In this document: positions 38,568 through 48,973 of the stretch, piece by piece
Layout: the number at the start of each line of letters is the position of its first letter
Position numbering within the stretch: the stretch's first letter is position 1
Assembly (NCBI RefSeq): GCF_037325665.1
Contig: NC_090245.1
Coordinates: forward strand, 52,215,225-52,279,224
Direction: 5' to 3'
DNA: 64,000 bases
DNA from: Littorina saxatilis
Lineage: Eukaryota > Mollusca > Gastropoda > Littorinimorpha > Littorinidae
Made by a program: the position numbers and the translations under genes
Notes under the pieces: model-generated
Seen by the model: only the letters and a program-made list of their open reading frames with translations
What the model was told of the DNA's origin: nothing
Database searches by the model: none

Positions 38568-41500
38568 GCTACATGTATCATTTGTTTACTCACATTTTCA
38601 GTGAGTCTCATGTTCAATCCAATAAATACATTCTACAGGACTGACAAAAAGTGTCTTGTTCATTTTACGTGCTCTTTGTAAAATATTGCCCCGGCCCCTC
38701 CACCTGTGAAGAAGGGACACCTGTCTAATAGGGACACTATTACCATTCCCCAAGGGTGTCCGTTAGAGACAGGTTTTACTGTACATACAGAATGAGGCAC
38801 AGGCTAGCAGCTGACTCCATATTTATTTAATTTAAAATTTGATCCTGAGTTTCCAATGAAAGTTTAGGGACGTGGAAACAATCATGCGTTCCTTGCATGC
38901 ACATCCTCAAAGACAGCAAAACTCTCACCATTATGTGACCTTGACAGCGTGTGGCGTGAAAAACTCTCACCATAATGTGACCTTGACAGCATGTGGCAGT
39001 GTGGCGTGAAAAACTATCACCATAATGTGACCTTGACAGCATGTGGCAGTGTGGCGTAAAAAAACTCTCACCATAATGTGACCTTGGCAGTGTGGCATGC
39101 AAAACTCTCACCATAATGTGACCTTGACAGCATGTGGCAGTGTGGCGTGCAAAACTCTCACCATAATGTGACCTTGACAGCATGTGGCAGTGTGGCGTGC
39201 AAAACTCTCACCATAATGTGACCTTGAGAGTAAAAAGATAAGGAATGCAGACGAAAAAGATTAACAAGTCACATGAAGGGATATAAAACATTTCGTCAAT
39301 GCGTCGGCCTGAACCATGCAAATGTAGTGTCTAATTGACCTATTTTCTTTAATTGTGAGTACATTATCAGAGTAAAGATGGCATATCTATACATTTTTGG
39401 ATTCAGGAAACAATAAAGAATTAGATGAAATCATTTTTGGATTGATTACTAACAATTTGTATTTTAAAGGCAGAGTAAGCCTCCCGTAAACCATCACAGA
39501 TACGGTCAGGCTTTTACACACAGTACAAACACCCTTTCATTTAAACACTCACCAATTGAGAACATCCTAGGTGCCCTCCGTAAAGAGCGAACAATTTTCA
39601 AAGAATTTATTTTTGCGTGGTTTATCTTACCCCTGAGCCATCGTGAACCCGTGTGATCCAGTTTTCCCCCTTTTCACAATGCAGTCGTCATAGTTAGTCA
39701 TTTGAATGCGACTCGACGTGAGCTTATCTACAATAGCACGTTTTTTTATGCACGAAACAACGGCTGTGGTTCACAAGAACTCTAGTGATGGCTTTTGACT
39801 GTTGAGAGGAACGGCGATTTGCACTGATAAACCGGGCCGTCGTCTGCTACGACCCTTGCGTGACCCTGCTTCCGGGCTTTTCTTTTTTTAAACTTTCACA
39901 ACTTCGAATTGTTCTGATCTTGTCTTGATGAAAAACGAATTCTTTTATGATTAAAGAATGTTTGTGTAACAAGCTGTCAATTTATTATTTAGATTTTAAA
40001 AGTTAGGTCTAGCGCAAAAACGAGGCGCCATTGTTCTTCAGGGCCAAGTCCACGAAAATAAATTCTTGGAAAATGTCTCACGCTCGACAGAAAGCAGCCA
40101 GGATGTTCCCGTTCGGTGAGCGTTCAAATGGAAGTATGCTTGTACTGTATTTAGACGCTCGGGGAGCTCTGTGATGGTTTACGGGAGGCTTACTGTGCCT
40201 TTAATTATTGTTCCATAAACTGACCTTTCTTGCTTTTTGGTTGTAACATTGCAGGGCAGACCTTTTCTCGTTCTGACGCTGAGCACTTCGCAGACAAGAC
40301 TCAGCACCTGGCTCAGCTTCTTGCTGAGCAGATTGATGCTTATGAGAAGGAGGAGGCAGCGCTTAAAGTAAGGCAAAGATGGTCTTGAATTGAGGCAGTG
40401 GTCAGATTTCCAAGGAACTTGGACCTGACAGCACACACATACACATGCACGCAGATGTAATCACACACACACACGCACATGGGTCATTCCATAAAGCTGT
40501 GTACCAAAAGTGTGACATGCATCGTGAAAATTGAATGTCTGAATAGGTTGTTTTTATGGTTTATGTGACAGATATAGACATATGCCACGGTGCCATGCTA
40601 AACAAAAGATAAGTTTATGCTTTTTGGATACGAGGGGTGGTCGGAAAGGTGTGTAACATCACACATGTTTAGCGTAAAATTTTGTCCAAACACACAAGAC
40701 ATATTACAAAAAAGCCATAGTATAATAGTAACAAGTTTTATTTGCTTCCCATTCAGAGCTCATTCTGAACAAAATGCTGTCGGGGGAAACGAATTGAAAT
40801 AGATATTTGGTAACTAAAACGTATTTGTTTGGTTGCGTCAACCAACAAACAAACAGTATCAATAACAAAACATCGAGTCGACATGCAACTAGAAAATGAA
40901 CATTGAAAGTCCAGAATCAGTTATCACAGAGACAAGTAAGGCTAGGTTAGCACATTTTCGCGCCGCGTCGCAGCTGACGTCAGCATATGTTGTGACGATT
41001 CGATTGGTCCATGGCGTGGCGTCATCAACCGGCTTATGAATGACACACACGTGTGTGTTATGAATGGAATTCTTTTGGTTTTAGTGACGTCGTCATTGAA
41101 TAGACCCGAAATTCGGTCAGATTTAGGTGCGTTGTTTTTAACACACGGCAGATCAAGAGCCTTAACGATTTTGATTATTAATGATTTGCTGTGTCTTCGG
41201 AGTTATGTCGGACACACAGTGTTCCTCTCTTAAACATGTTGGTATTGTTTTGTGTTTATATCTGAATCATGGAATAACTCAGATACAGAACAATACACAA
41301 ACTATCAACACAATAGACAAGATACTTTTTACCTCAAAAACGTTATTTTTCTACCAAATCGCCTCATTTTTGCGACCATATTTTTGTGATCATGCTTCGA
41401 AAAAGTCAATGTACTTTACGGGTTTTCACAGCTTATGTGTCCGAAACAATGTACTGCTGATTTCAAAGCTACATGGCACAGATTATAAACACGATAGGCA

Positions 41501-44500
41501 ACTTTTTAGATCTAGTGGACCACTTGCGCCTTCTTGTTATATTTGATTGATAATTCAATCTTTTCTTAGTGGTCCTGTCAGAAACATTATTCTTCCTTTA
41601 CCATGATCTAAGTGTCATGGGTGAGAAAAATCGCTCAATGTCTAACTTTAAGAAGTTGGGGAGGGTAAATGCTGTAAGCTAGTGAAATCCGATGCTAAAT
41701 TTGCCTGCTTGGTTCGCCCAGTCAAGTCTTCCGGATACATAAGCTTAGTATCACCAGGCAGTTTGAAGGGACTGCTCCTTTTTTTACTTAATGCCCACTA
41801 ACAAGGAAATCAGCTTCACAGACACAGGATTTCTTTCTCTCTATTTCGCAACAGCATTTAATCTGATTTTCTTCGATATATCGTTTTCCGAGAAAAAAAC
41901 ACCTAGTCGATCAAGTGTGTTCAAATTTTGATGAAAACTCAACGGTTTTTTTACCTTAACTATTACAACTGGAACAGGACTAGACTACAAAGAATAGCCT
42001 AAGACTTGACAAAGAGACACCGAGCACGTATATCACAAAATAAAACATTAAAATGTCGAACTTTAAAAAAAATATTAACTTTAAGAGCGAAGAGTCGCGA
42101 AAGGTTGCCTACGTAACATTCGTCCCTCGTTGGTAACGACTCATAAAACGCTACACGCCTGCTCCGTTCAAAAAGTTAATGGGATTTTTTTTATGGAAAA
42201 ACCTTTCAGCGATGTTGAAGAACATTGCATGCAAAAGAAACACCAAGTTTGATGCGTTGCTAAGTGACAAATATCATTTTTAACGATCCAGCGTAACCAG
42301 AAAAAATATAAACGAAGCTTAGTGGCGACACGCGAAAGGCAAAATCACATTCAAATCAGATCAAATTGACAAGGCGCACATTCTAACACGTTCACTACAC
42401 ATCAGTAATGCCTGATAATACACACAGTCGCATATTCGTACGTACAGAAGTTATAGACACGTTCACGTAGTTCGCGGTTGGTTTTATAAACCAAATGTTG
42501 CGTAGGCAACCGTTATTTTTGAACGATCCAAATGCACACTGTAAACATGCGTAAGGGCAAACAGCTAAGTGCATAATGTAACACTAGCACAAAACACAAT
42601 GAAGATGTATGTTGGGGGTTTCATGGTCGCATTTCATTGGCAGCCACACGGATACTTAAAAACAAGATGTAAGCAATGTCACAATAAAAACGCCATTTTG
42701 ACGTCATTTTCTGTGTTTGCTTTCATACAAAACATTAACCAACCTAACGATCTTCTTGATTTTATTATCGTTATCTCTTTGGTAAATTTACAGTCTGCTG
42801 ATATTCTTATATCATTCGAGAAGCAAGAAAAACATTCCGAAATCTCACTCTGAAGTCATGATCCTCTAGTGGTACACAACTTTGTAGAACGACCCACATA
42901 CACACACACGCACAAACATACACACACATAAACACATCCTTTTCATCTCAACGATTGCAGCTTTGTTCCGTTTAGTGGGCAGGTTCCTTGGAAACATCTG
43001 TGCTAAGAAGTAATGTTGCCCTAGAAGAAAAACAGTCTAAGTTTAACTGCACATACTGTACCATGTCTCACAATTGCCAAGCCCAGGGCACTAGATTCAA
43101 GTGTCTCCATGTACAGTGGCTCATAGGGACATTTTTAGCAGGTACCAAGGGTGTCCTGTGTAATTTAGATCATAATACATGTACTGTGATAACAGAGATG
43201 TTTCCTTCTCAGGTCTTCTATGTAGTTTTTCTCTCATAAGTTTTTCTAACCTACTACTACTACTTTGTTTTTCAGCTGATCCTTGAAACAGAGAAGGAAG
43301 AAGCCAAGGAAAAAGAAAAAGAGGAGAAGCATCAAAAAGAACAAGAGACGAAACAGATGGAAATGGAAGAGGAAAAGCAGTCTCTGTTTGGACCTTCAGG
43401 TAACTTGCTGTATTTATTAACTTCATTCCTTCAAATCTGTGTTTATCAGCTATTGCTGTTCTTTATTTTCTTGTGGTATTTGTGTTACACAGCTGAATTT
43501 CCGAAAGGGAAAGGATTAGTGGAATAGAGAAAAGAGTATATGAAGAAGACTTCGCAAAAATGACAGAAATGGGCAGCAGACAAGGCTCTTTGACATGCAT
43601 ATAATGTTGTCCAGATTCTGTTTCAAGGGGAAAAGTGGTGACACAAGTGCGTTCTATTCTTCCCAATTAGTCATCCAATTTAAACATTCCTTTTGCATTG
43701 TAAAGTTAAAATTCAGACTACAAAAAAATCCACATCATTCTTGTTTTGGCTCCTCTGTAAGACTTTTACGTTCATTTTCTTCATCAAAGATGACTGCCTA
43801 GGTTGGGTATATTTTGAGAGGGTACAATAAGCTTTCTCTGTTACAGTTGCTCTTTATCCAGGACACCCAATGCAACCATTTGTCAACTATTATGAACAAG
43901 CCCGGTACAGTCTTCAGTCCTTGCAAAGCATCAGGTATTGGATCTTGTTTACACCAACATCACAGACTGTTTTTGTGAACAGCACAAGTAACTTACACTT
44001 ACCCTTTATCAAACAAACTGGGTGGCCGAGTGGTAACGCACTTGCGCTCGGAAGCGAGAGGTTGCGAGTTCGACCCTGGGTCAGGGCGTTAGCAATTTTC
44101 TCCCCCCCTTTCCTAACCTAGGTGGTGGGGTTCAAGTGCTAGTCTTTCGGATGAGACGAAAAACCGAGGTCCCTTCGTGTACACTACATTGGGGTGTGCA
44201 CGTTAAAGATCCCACGATTGACAAAAGGGTCTTTCCTGGCAAAATTGTATAGGCATAGATAAAAATGTCCACCAAAATACCCGTGTGACTTGGAATAATA
44301 GGCCGTGAAAAGTAGGATATGCGCTGAAATGGCTGCGATCTGCTGGCCGATGTGAATGCGTGATGTATTGTGTAAAAAAAATTCCATCTCACACGGCATA
44401 AATAAATCCCTGTGCCTTGAATATGTGCGCGATATAAATTGCATAAAAAAATTTAATAAAAATTAAAAATAAATATCCCTGCGCTTAGAACTGTACCCAC

Positions 44501-45427
44501 GTAGTGTCTTTACACTGGAGGAAGAAAAAAAGAAAGAGAACGTTTTATCAATCAATCAATCAATATGAGGCTTATATCGCGCGTATTCCGTGGGTACAGT
44601 TATAAGCGCATTTTTTTAAAATTTAAAAAAATTTTTTATGCAATTTATATCGCACACATATTCAAGGCGCAGGGATTTATTTATGCCGTGTAAGATGGAA
44701 TTTTTGTACACAATACATCACGCATTCACATCAGCCAGCAGATCGCAGCCATTTCGGCGTATATCCTACTTTTCACGGCCTATTATTCCAAGTCACACGG
44801 GTATTTTGGTAGACATTTTTTATCTATGCCTATGCAATTTTGCCAGGAAAGACCCTTTTGTCAATCGTGGGATCTTTAACGTGCACACCCCAATGTACTG
44901 TACAGTTTTAGAGAAAGGGCAGGTTGTTTTCAACAGAATTATTACACCCCCGGTATAGGGGTGTGTATAGGTTTCGGTCGATGTGTTTGTTTGTTTGTTT
45001 GTGTGTTTGTGTTCGCATATAGATCTCAAGAATGAACGGACCGATCGTCACCAAACTTGGTGAACAGGTTCTATACATTCCTGAGACGGTCCTTACAAAA
45101 ATTGGGACCGGTTAGGGAGTTATTGGTGGATTAAGATTCTACAAGGACTTAGAGAGAAACATATTCATGGTCAAAGGGAAATAACCATTCTCACTGCACC
45201 CATTCTCACTGCCACCAACTGAGGGGGTGTTTTTCCTACCTCGAAGGAATTTCTTGTTAATGTTCCTTTTGCGGTGTATTTGCAGACAAGACTGGGACCA
45301 GTTCTTGGTACCAGAGAACACCCCCATGGCAAGTCGCATCCCTGACAGCTGGGTCATTCCGGAATCTCCCTCTTCTGCTGTTTGGGCTACTGTTCTACGC
45401 CAGCAGTCCACTTCACCACAACCATAA
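30768..45427 (+). CDS. PDCD7: PDCD7, U11/U12 snRNP 59K protein
   Basis: PDCD7 is the 59K subunit of the U11/U12 di-snRNP, which recognises minor (U12-type) introns in the nucleus. Exons: 30768-31748, 32304-32447, 34392-34478, 36094-36225, 37403-37541, 40255-40367, 43276-43399, 43847-43934, 45286-45427. The sum is 1950 nt, 649 aa plus stop (human 485). Residues 1-327 are Pro/Gln/Phe-rich (PPPGMGSGFPGPQFGQPPPP); about 328-600 form a charged coiled coil (LRSALYALAAVQKKL, VKQMKETADKTLSKVRREI, FADKTQHLAQLLAEQIDAYE). The conserved end is RQDQDW-like: QDWDQFLVPENT ... IPDSWVIPESPSSAVWATVL. ATG 30768 has a strong context (A at -3, G at +4). Introns are all GT-AG; the donor of exon 4 (GTTATT) is weak and that of exon 5 overlaps a Tigger insertion. 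Confidence 0.93.
32511..32940 (+). repeat. SINE family S1, full copy
   Basis: tRNA-like head GGTGGCCGAGTGGTAACGCA ... AGGTTGCGAGTTCGACCC (A and B boxes), then a ~350-bp body with GTGCACGTTAAAGATCCCAC and GTGTGACTTGGAATAATAGG and the end GCGCGATATAAATTGCATAA. Nearly identical to the copy at 44021. In PDCD7 intron 2. Confidence 0.85.
32941..33200 (+). repeat. LINE-like 3' tail followed by SINE 3'-end fragment
   Basis: 32990-33090 ends CTGTATGAGATAATAAAGTA with a (TTCGTA)n tail and poly-A, like the 3' end of a CR1/RTE-type LINE. 33118-33200 is the CCCTGCGCTTAGAACTGTAC ... (TTGA)n SINE end also present at 19722 and 44545. Confidence 0.55.
35590..35972 (+). repeat. SINE family S2, full copy with target duplication
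   Basis: Flanked by GTGCTGCTGT at 35580-35589 and 35973-35982. tRNA-like head GTGGCGTAGTGGTAAGACAT ... GTCGTGAGTTCAAATCCC, body with CTCCCAGGTCAACTTATGTG, tail (GAA)n. The exact duplication marks a fairly recent insertion into PDCD7 intron 3. Confidence 0.9.
36660..37372 (+). repeat. Dispersed repeat with two ~310-bp internal units
   Basis: Begins GAGTCACTTGAGAAAAAGTG, includes CCGGCCGGCCGGCCGTCCG, and ends AAGTGACTCGATCGAG. Two internal units start at about 36728 and 37040 (TTAACGTTGGRCTTTTCTCG), each with TGACCTTTGACC ... CAAGGTCACAGG. It shares the GTCCG(GCCG)n and TAACGTTGGA words with the repeat at 49732 and 57671. In PDCD7 intron 4. Confidence 0.7.
37542..37547 (+). promoter_or_regulatory. 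PDCD7 exon 5 splice donor overlapping a transposon end
   Basis: The donor reads GAG|GTACAG. GT is 37542-37543, and 37543-37544 is the TA target of Tigger T2, whose CAG end supplies the next donor positions. The reading frame continues correctly into exon 6 at 40255. Confidence 0.8.
37545..38781 (+). mobile_element. Tigger/pogo-type element T2, internally deleted
   Basis: Terminal inverted repeats CAGTAAAACCTG and CAGGTTTTACTG with TA on both sides (37543-37544, 38782-38783). Like T1 it is about 1.24 kb and keeps just the DNA-binding end of the transposase. It contains a poly-G/(TTG)n tract at 38519-38566. It sits in the first bases of PDCD7 intron 5, so its left TA overlaps the splice donor. 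Confidence 0.85.
37964..38275 (+). CDS. CENP-B/Tigger-like N-terminal DNA-binding domain, truncated transposase
   Basis: 103 aa from ATG 37964. Helix-turn-helix at about aa 8-55 (ALTLEQRVAALKKLDSGQ, VAKEMGCGKTQIARIKSE), then YEDLNNVVWEWY and an unrelated tail. The catalytic core is lost. It is about half identical by eye to the T1 product, and both stop being colinear with Tigger just after the VFEWF/VWEWY word. It lies within a PDCD7 intron on the same strand. Confidence 0.65.
   Translation: MESPAGKRKALTLEQRVAALKKLDSGQSCRDVAKEMGCGKTQIARIKSEKEDVMKEWESGARIDQKTVKRRKTQYEDLNNVVWEWYGNHLSFTTRDSPLPPSY
38905..39230. repeat. ~50-bp minisatellite with TGACCTTGA in each unit
   Basis: Seven units of CTCTCACCATAATGTGACCT with TGACAGCATGTGGCAGTGTG between; spacing 40-52 bp because some units lack the GCATGTGGCA part. 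Six units hold TGACCTTGA exactly and one has TGACCTTGG. In PDCD7 intron 5. Confidence 0.9.
39468..40200. mobile_element. MITE with ~33-bp inverted ends and TTAA target
   Basis: The ends AGGCAGAGTAAGCCTCCCGT and, from the other side, AGGCACAGTAAGCCTCCCGT continue pairing through AAACCATCACAGA, with one mismatch in about 33. TTAA lies on both sides (39464-39467, 40201-40204). 733 bp, no coding capacity seen. TTAA points to the Kolobok or piggyBac superfamilies. In PDCD7 intron 5. Confidence 0.85.
40481..42895. mobile_element. 2.4-kb element with GGGTCRTTC ends, superfamily not recognised
   Basis: Left end GGGTCATTCCATAAAGCTGT; right end read in reverse GGGTCGTTCTACAAAGTTGT, both going on to GTACC. 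Possible ACAT duplication, though the flanks are CA-rich. No long frame resembles a transposase. Internal inverted words GGTTGCCTACGTAACATT (42103) and ATGTTGCGTAGGCAACC (42496) suggest further foldback structure. In PDCD7 intron 6. Confidence 0.65.
44021..44450 (+). repeat. SINE family S1, second full copy
   Basis: Same head and body as the copy at 32511 with only a few differences (for example CGTGAAAAGTAGGATATGCG). In PDCD7 intron 8. Confidence 0.85.
44545..44905 (-). repeat. SINE family S1, inverted copy plus (CAAT)n SINE end
   Basis: 44634-44896 is the reverse complement of the body of the S1 copy just to the left; 44545-44612 is the (AATC)n/TATGAGGCTTATATCGCGCG end. The tRNA-like head of this copy is missing on the right side. 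Confidence 0.85.
44942..45232. repeat. Repeat bounded by ACACCCCC / GGGGGTGT
   Basis: Starts ACACCCCCGGTATAGGGGTG, includes (GTTT)n and CGGACCGATCGTCACCAAAC, and ends AGGGGGTGT close to the exon 9 acceptor. Probably a MITE; family unknown. Confidence 0.4.
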
Positions 45428-45794
45428 CAACTAGACATGGCATTTTGCTCGACAATGATTGGAATTTCAAGACAGAACTTTTGGCAGAGGCTGTTTCTGC
45501 TGTTGAAAAGATCAAATTCAGTTCTACTTTAGCGCACTTCCCTCTCTCACCCCTACTTTTCACACTGCACTCCATTATTGAAATTTGCCTGAGTAACTGT
45601 GTGACTGATTTGTGCTGTTGTAGGAACATTGTAAAACTGATACTGTTCATCTTGCTATGAAGTTATACATACAGTGTCAAGTCTGTTCTTGAGAGGACAA
45701 CTCAAAGGACATGTTAAGTTTTCTCTGTGTGTACAATGATGACTGCTTTAAGACCTCCTAAAAACTGAGGAATGTAATTATTAATAGAAGTTTA
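45428..45794 (+). other. Start of the PDCD7 3' UTR
   Basis: No AATAAA was noticed before the DIRS insertion at 45795. The first clear plus-strand AATAAA beyond the inserted block is at 53695. Confidence 0.45.
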
Positions 45795-46724
45795 ATTAAA
45801 TTACATATCTTACCCAACTCACATATCGCAATTAACCCTAGTTCAGTGCTGGTAATGCTGTATGCGTCTCCTTGGTAACAAGGGAGACAACTCTAAAAAA
45901 AAGAGTGACCAATACCCATACTGGTATCAAGGCCAGACCAATACTGAGTCTGTCTTCCGTATGCGTGCGCATATGCCGCCATGTTTTCATTCCTACCTCA
46001 GCGCTCAGTCAAGTTGGTCGCTATTTTGTACGCTCTGGCTGTTTTGCAGCCGTTGTCACTTAGTCTTTTGACTTTGTTTCATTCCTCTTGGTTTTCTACT
46101 CTTCGTTTTGACTTCGCTACTATGAGGGCCCCAAAGGGGGGGTATCATCACGATCACGGGAAGGGACATTTTAGCTTTCACGATCACAGTTACCTTGATT
46201 TTTTTTTCACGATCACGAACACCAGTGGCAAATCACGGTCACGGTAAAAGTTGCAGGTACAGAAAGCACGTGTCAAAGTAAACACAACCACACAGTTAAT
46301 CGCTCCTCTGGATCTATTGTTTATTTAACACAAAGTGACAACTGTTGCACTTTTTAATTATTTTTTTTAATTCTCTTTCATTCACACATAGGAATACATA
46401 TCATGATTTGTAATCAGTTACAGTCGAGACCGGATGTAAGAAAGTCGTCGGGACCCACTTTTTGTCTTTCATACATCCGGTCTTTACTAAATCCGGTTAA
46501 CCGGATGTATGAAAATATTGTGGATTGACTTTCATACATCCGGCCACGCGTCTGTTACTTGATAAAAGTAGGGTTTTTTCATATCATTTTTGTATTTATT
46601 TGTTTTTTTTATGTTTAAATATTTTGATACATATCCTTGTTAGAAGAAAAGGGTTGTGAATAACAAGTGGAAAAGTACATGTACTTACATACACTGACAC
46701 AGTCAGGACAACCGATAGAAAGAG

Positions 46725-46800
46725 CAACTGTTTGTGTACGGAACTGTTCTGCTTTGCATCAGGCCGTGCAAAGCAGAACAGTTCCTTACACAAACAGTTG
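46725..46800. repeat. 34-bp-arm perfect-type hairpin
   Basis: Arms 46725-46758 and 46767-46800 are inverse complements with one mismatch and an 8-base loop. They start CAACTGTTTGTGTACGGAAC and end GTTCCTTACACAAACAGTTG. Confidence 0.85.
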
Positions 46801-47090
46801 CAAGAACAACAACATAAAAAAAACACTGAGTCACACCCACGACCAATGCCCCTGGTTCTAATTGTACAAAACAATGCCTTCCTGGGCTATTATGGCTCTT
46901 CAGTCATGACAAATTAAAACAGGCTAAAATGACTGAATAGACAAACAAAACAGATTATTAATGGAGTTAAACATAAAATCAGTTTAATGGATAAAATCAA
47001 CAACAACAACAACAAGAACATAAAAACAACAAGAACATAAAAACAACAACATAAAATACAACAAAATAAAATACAACAACATAAAAAAAA

Positions 47091-47972
47091 CAAGTCGCGT
47101 AAGGCGAAAATACAACATTTAGTCAAGTAGCTGTCGAACTCACAGAATGAAACTGAACGCAATGCAACGCAGCAAGACCGTATACTCGTAACATCGTCAG
47201 TCCACCGCTCACGGCAAAGGCAGTGAAATTGACAAGAAGAGCGGGGGAGTAGTTGCGCTGAGAAGGATAGCACGCTCTTCTGTACCTCTCTTCGTTTTAA
47301 CTTTCTGAGCGTGTTTTTAATCCAAACATATTATATCTATATGTTTTTGGAATCAGGAGCCGACAAGGAATAAGATGAAAGTGTTTTTAAATTGATTTCA
47401 AAAATTTAATTTTGATAATAATTTTTATATATTTAATTTTCAGAGCTTGTTTTTAATCCAAATATAACATATTTATATGTTTTTGGAATCAGCAAATGAT
47501 GGAGAATAAGATGAACGTAAATTTGGATCGTTTTATAAAATAAAATATTTTTTTTACAATTTTCAGATTTTTATTGACCAAAGTCATTAATTAATTTTTA
47601 AGCCACCAAGCTGAAATGCAATACCGAAGTCCGGGCTTCGTCGAAGATTACTTGACCAAAATTTCAACCAATTTGGTTGAAAAATGAGGGCGTGACAGTG
47701 CCGCCTCAACTTTCACGAAAAGCCGGATATGACGTCATCAAAGACATTTATCAAAAAAATGAAAAAAATGGGGATTTCATACCCAGGAACTCTCATGTCA
47801 AATTTCATAAAGATCGGTCCAGTAGTTTAGTCTGAATCGCTCTACACACACACACAGACAGACAGACACACACACACACACACACACGCACGCACATACA
47901 CCACGACCCTCGTCTCGATTCCCCCCTCTACGTTAAAACATTTAGTCAAAACTTGACTAAATGTAAAAACAT
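47091..47972 (+). repeat. Dispersed repeat 'R', full copy
   Basis: From CAAGTCGCGTAAGGCGAAAA to TTGACTAAATGTAAAAAC. It contains two related ~70-bp units (TTTTTAATCCAAAYATAWYA ... GGAATCAG) at about 47310 and 47445, a CA/CAGA microsatellite and CGACCCTCGTCTCGATTCCC. Confidence 0.9.
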
Positions 47973-48085
47973 AAAAAGATAACAACTGATTCACATCCAT
48001 GACCAATGTCTCTGGTTATAAATGTAACAAAAATGCCTTCTGGGCTTTTATGGGTCTTCGTGACGAATTTGTAACAGGTTAAAAA

Positions 48086-48973
48086 CAAGTCGCGTAAAGG
48101 CGAAAATACAACATTTAGTCAAGTAGCTGTCGAACTCACAGAATGAAACTGAACGCAATGCAATTTTTCAGCAAGACCGTATGTACTCGTAGCATCGTCA
48201 GTCCACCGCTCATGCTCATGGCAAAGGCAGTGAAATTGACAAGAAGAGCGGTTTAGTAGTTGCGCTAAGAAGGATAGCACGCTTTTCTGTACCTCTCTTC
48301 GTTTTAACTTTCTGAGCGTGTTTTTAATCCAAACATATCATATCTATATGTTTTTGGAATCAGGAACCGACAAGGAATAAGATGAAAGTGTTTTTAAATT
48401 GATTTCGAAAATCTAATTTTGATAATAATGTTTATATTTTTAATTTTCAGAGCTTGTTTTTAATCCAAATATAACATATTTATATGTTTTTGGAATCAGA
48501 AAATGATGGAGAATAAGATAAACGTAAATTTGGATCGTTTTATAATTTTTTTATTTTTTTTTTTACAATTTTCAGATTTTTAATGACCAAGGTCATTAAT
48601 TAATTTTTAAGCCACCACGCTGAAATTCAATACCGAAGTCCGGGCTTTGTCGAAGACTACTTGACCAAAATTTCAACCAATTTGGTTGAAAAATGAGAGC
48701 GTGACAGTGCCGCCTCAACTTTCACGAAAAGCCGGATATGACGTCATCAAAGACATTTATCGAAAAAAAGAAAAAAACGTTCGGGGATATCAATCCCAGG
48801 AACTCTCATGTAAAATTTCATAAAGATCGGTCCAGTAGTTTGGTCTGAATCGCTCTACACGCACGCACGAACGCACACACACACATACACACACACACAC
48901 ATACACCACGACCCTCGTTTCGATTCCCCCTCTATGTTAAAACATTTAGTCAAAACTTGACTAAATGTAAAAA
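48086..48973 (+). repeat. Dispersed repeat 'R', full copy
   Basis: Second copy, tandem to the one at 47091. The ~110 bp between them (47973-48085) resembles 46815-46935, so a unit of spacer plus R was probably duplicated together. Confidence 0.9.

Noticed and set aside
38905-39230. CRISPR-like array
   Set aside because: Units are contiguous minisatellite copies without unique spacers, in a eukaryotic intron.
41036-41546. Frames within the 2.4-kb element as a transposase
   Set aside because: Short and without any motif I recognise.
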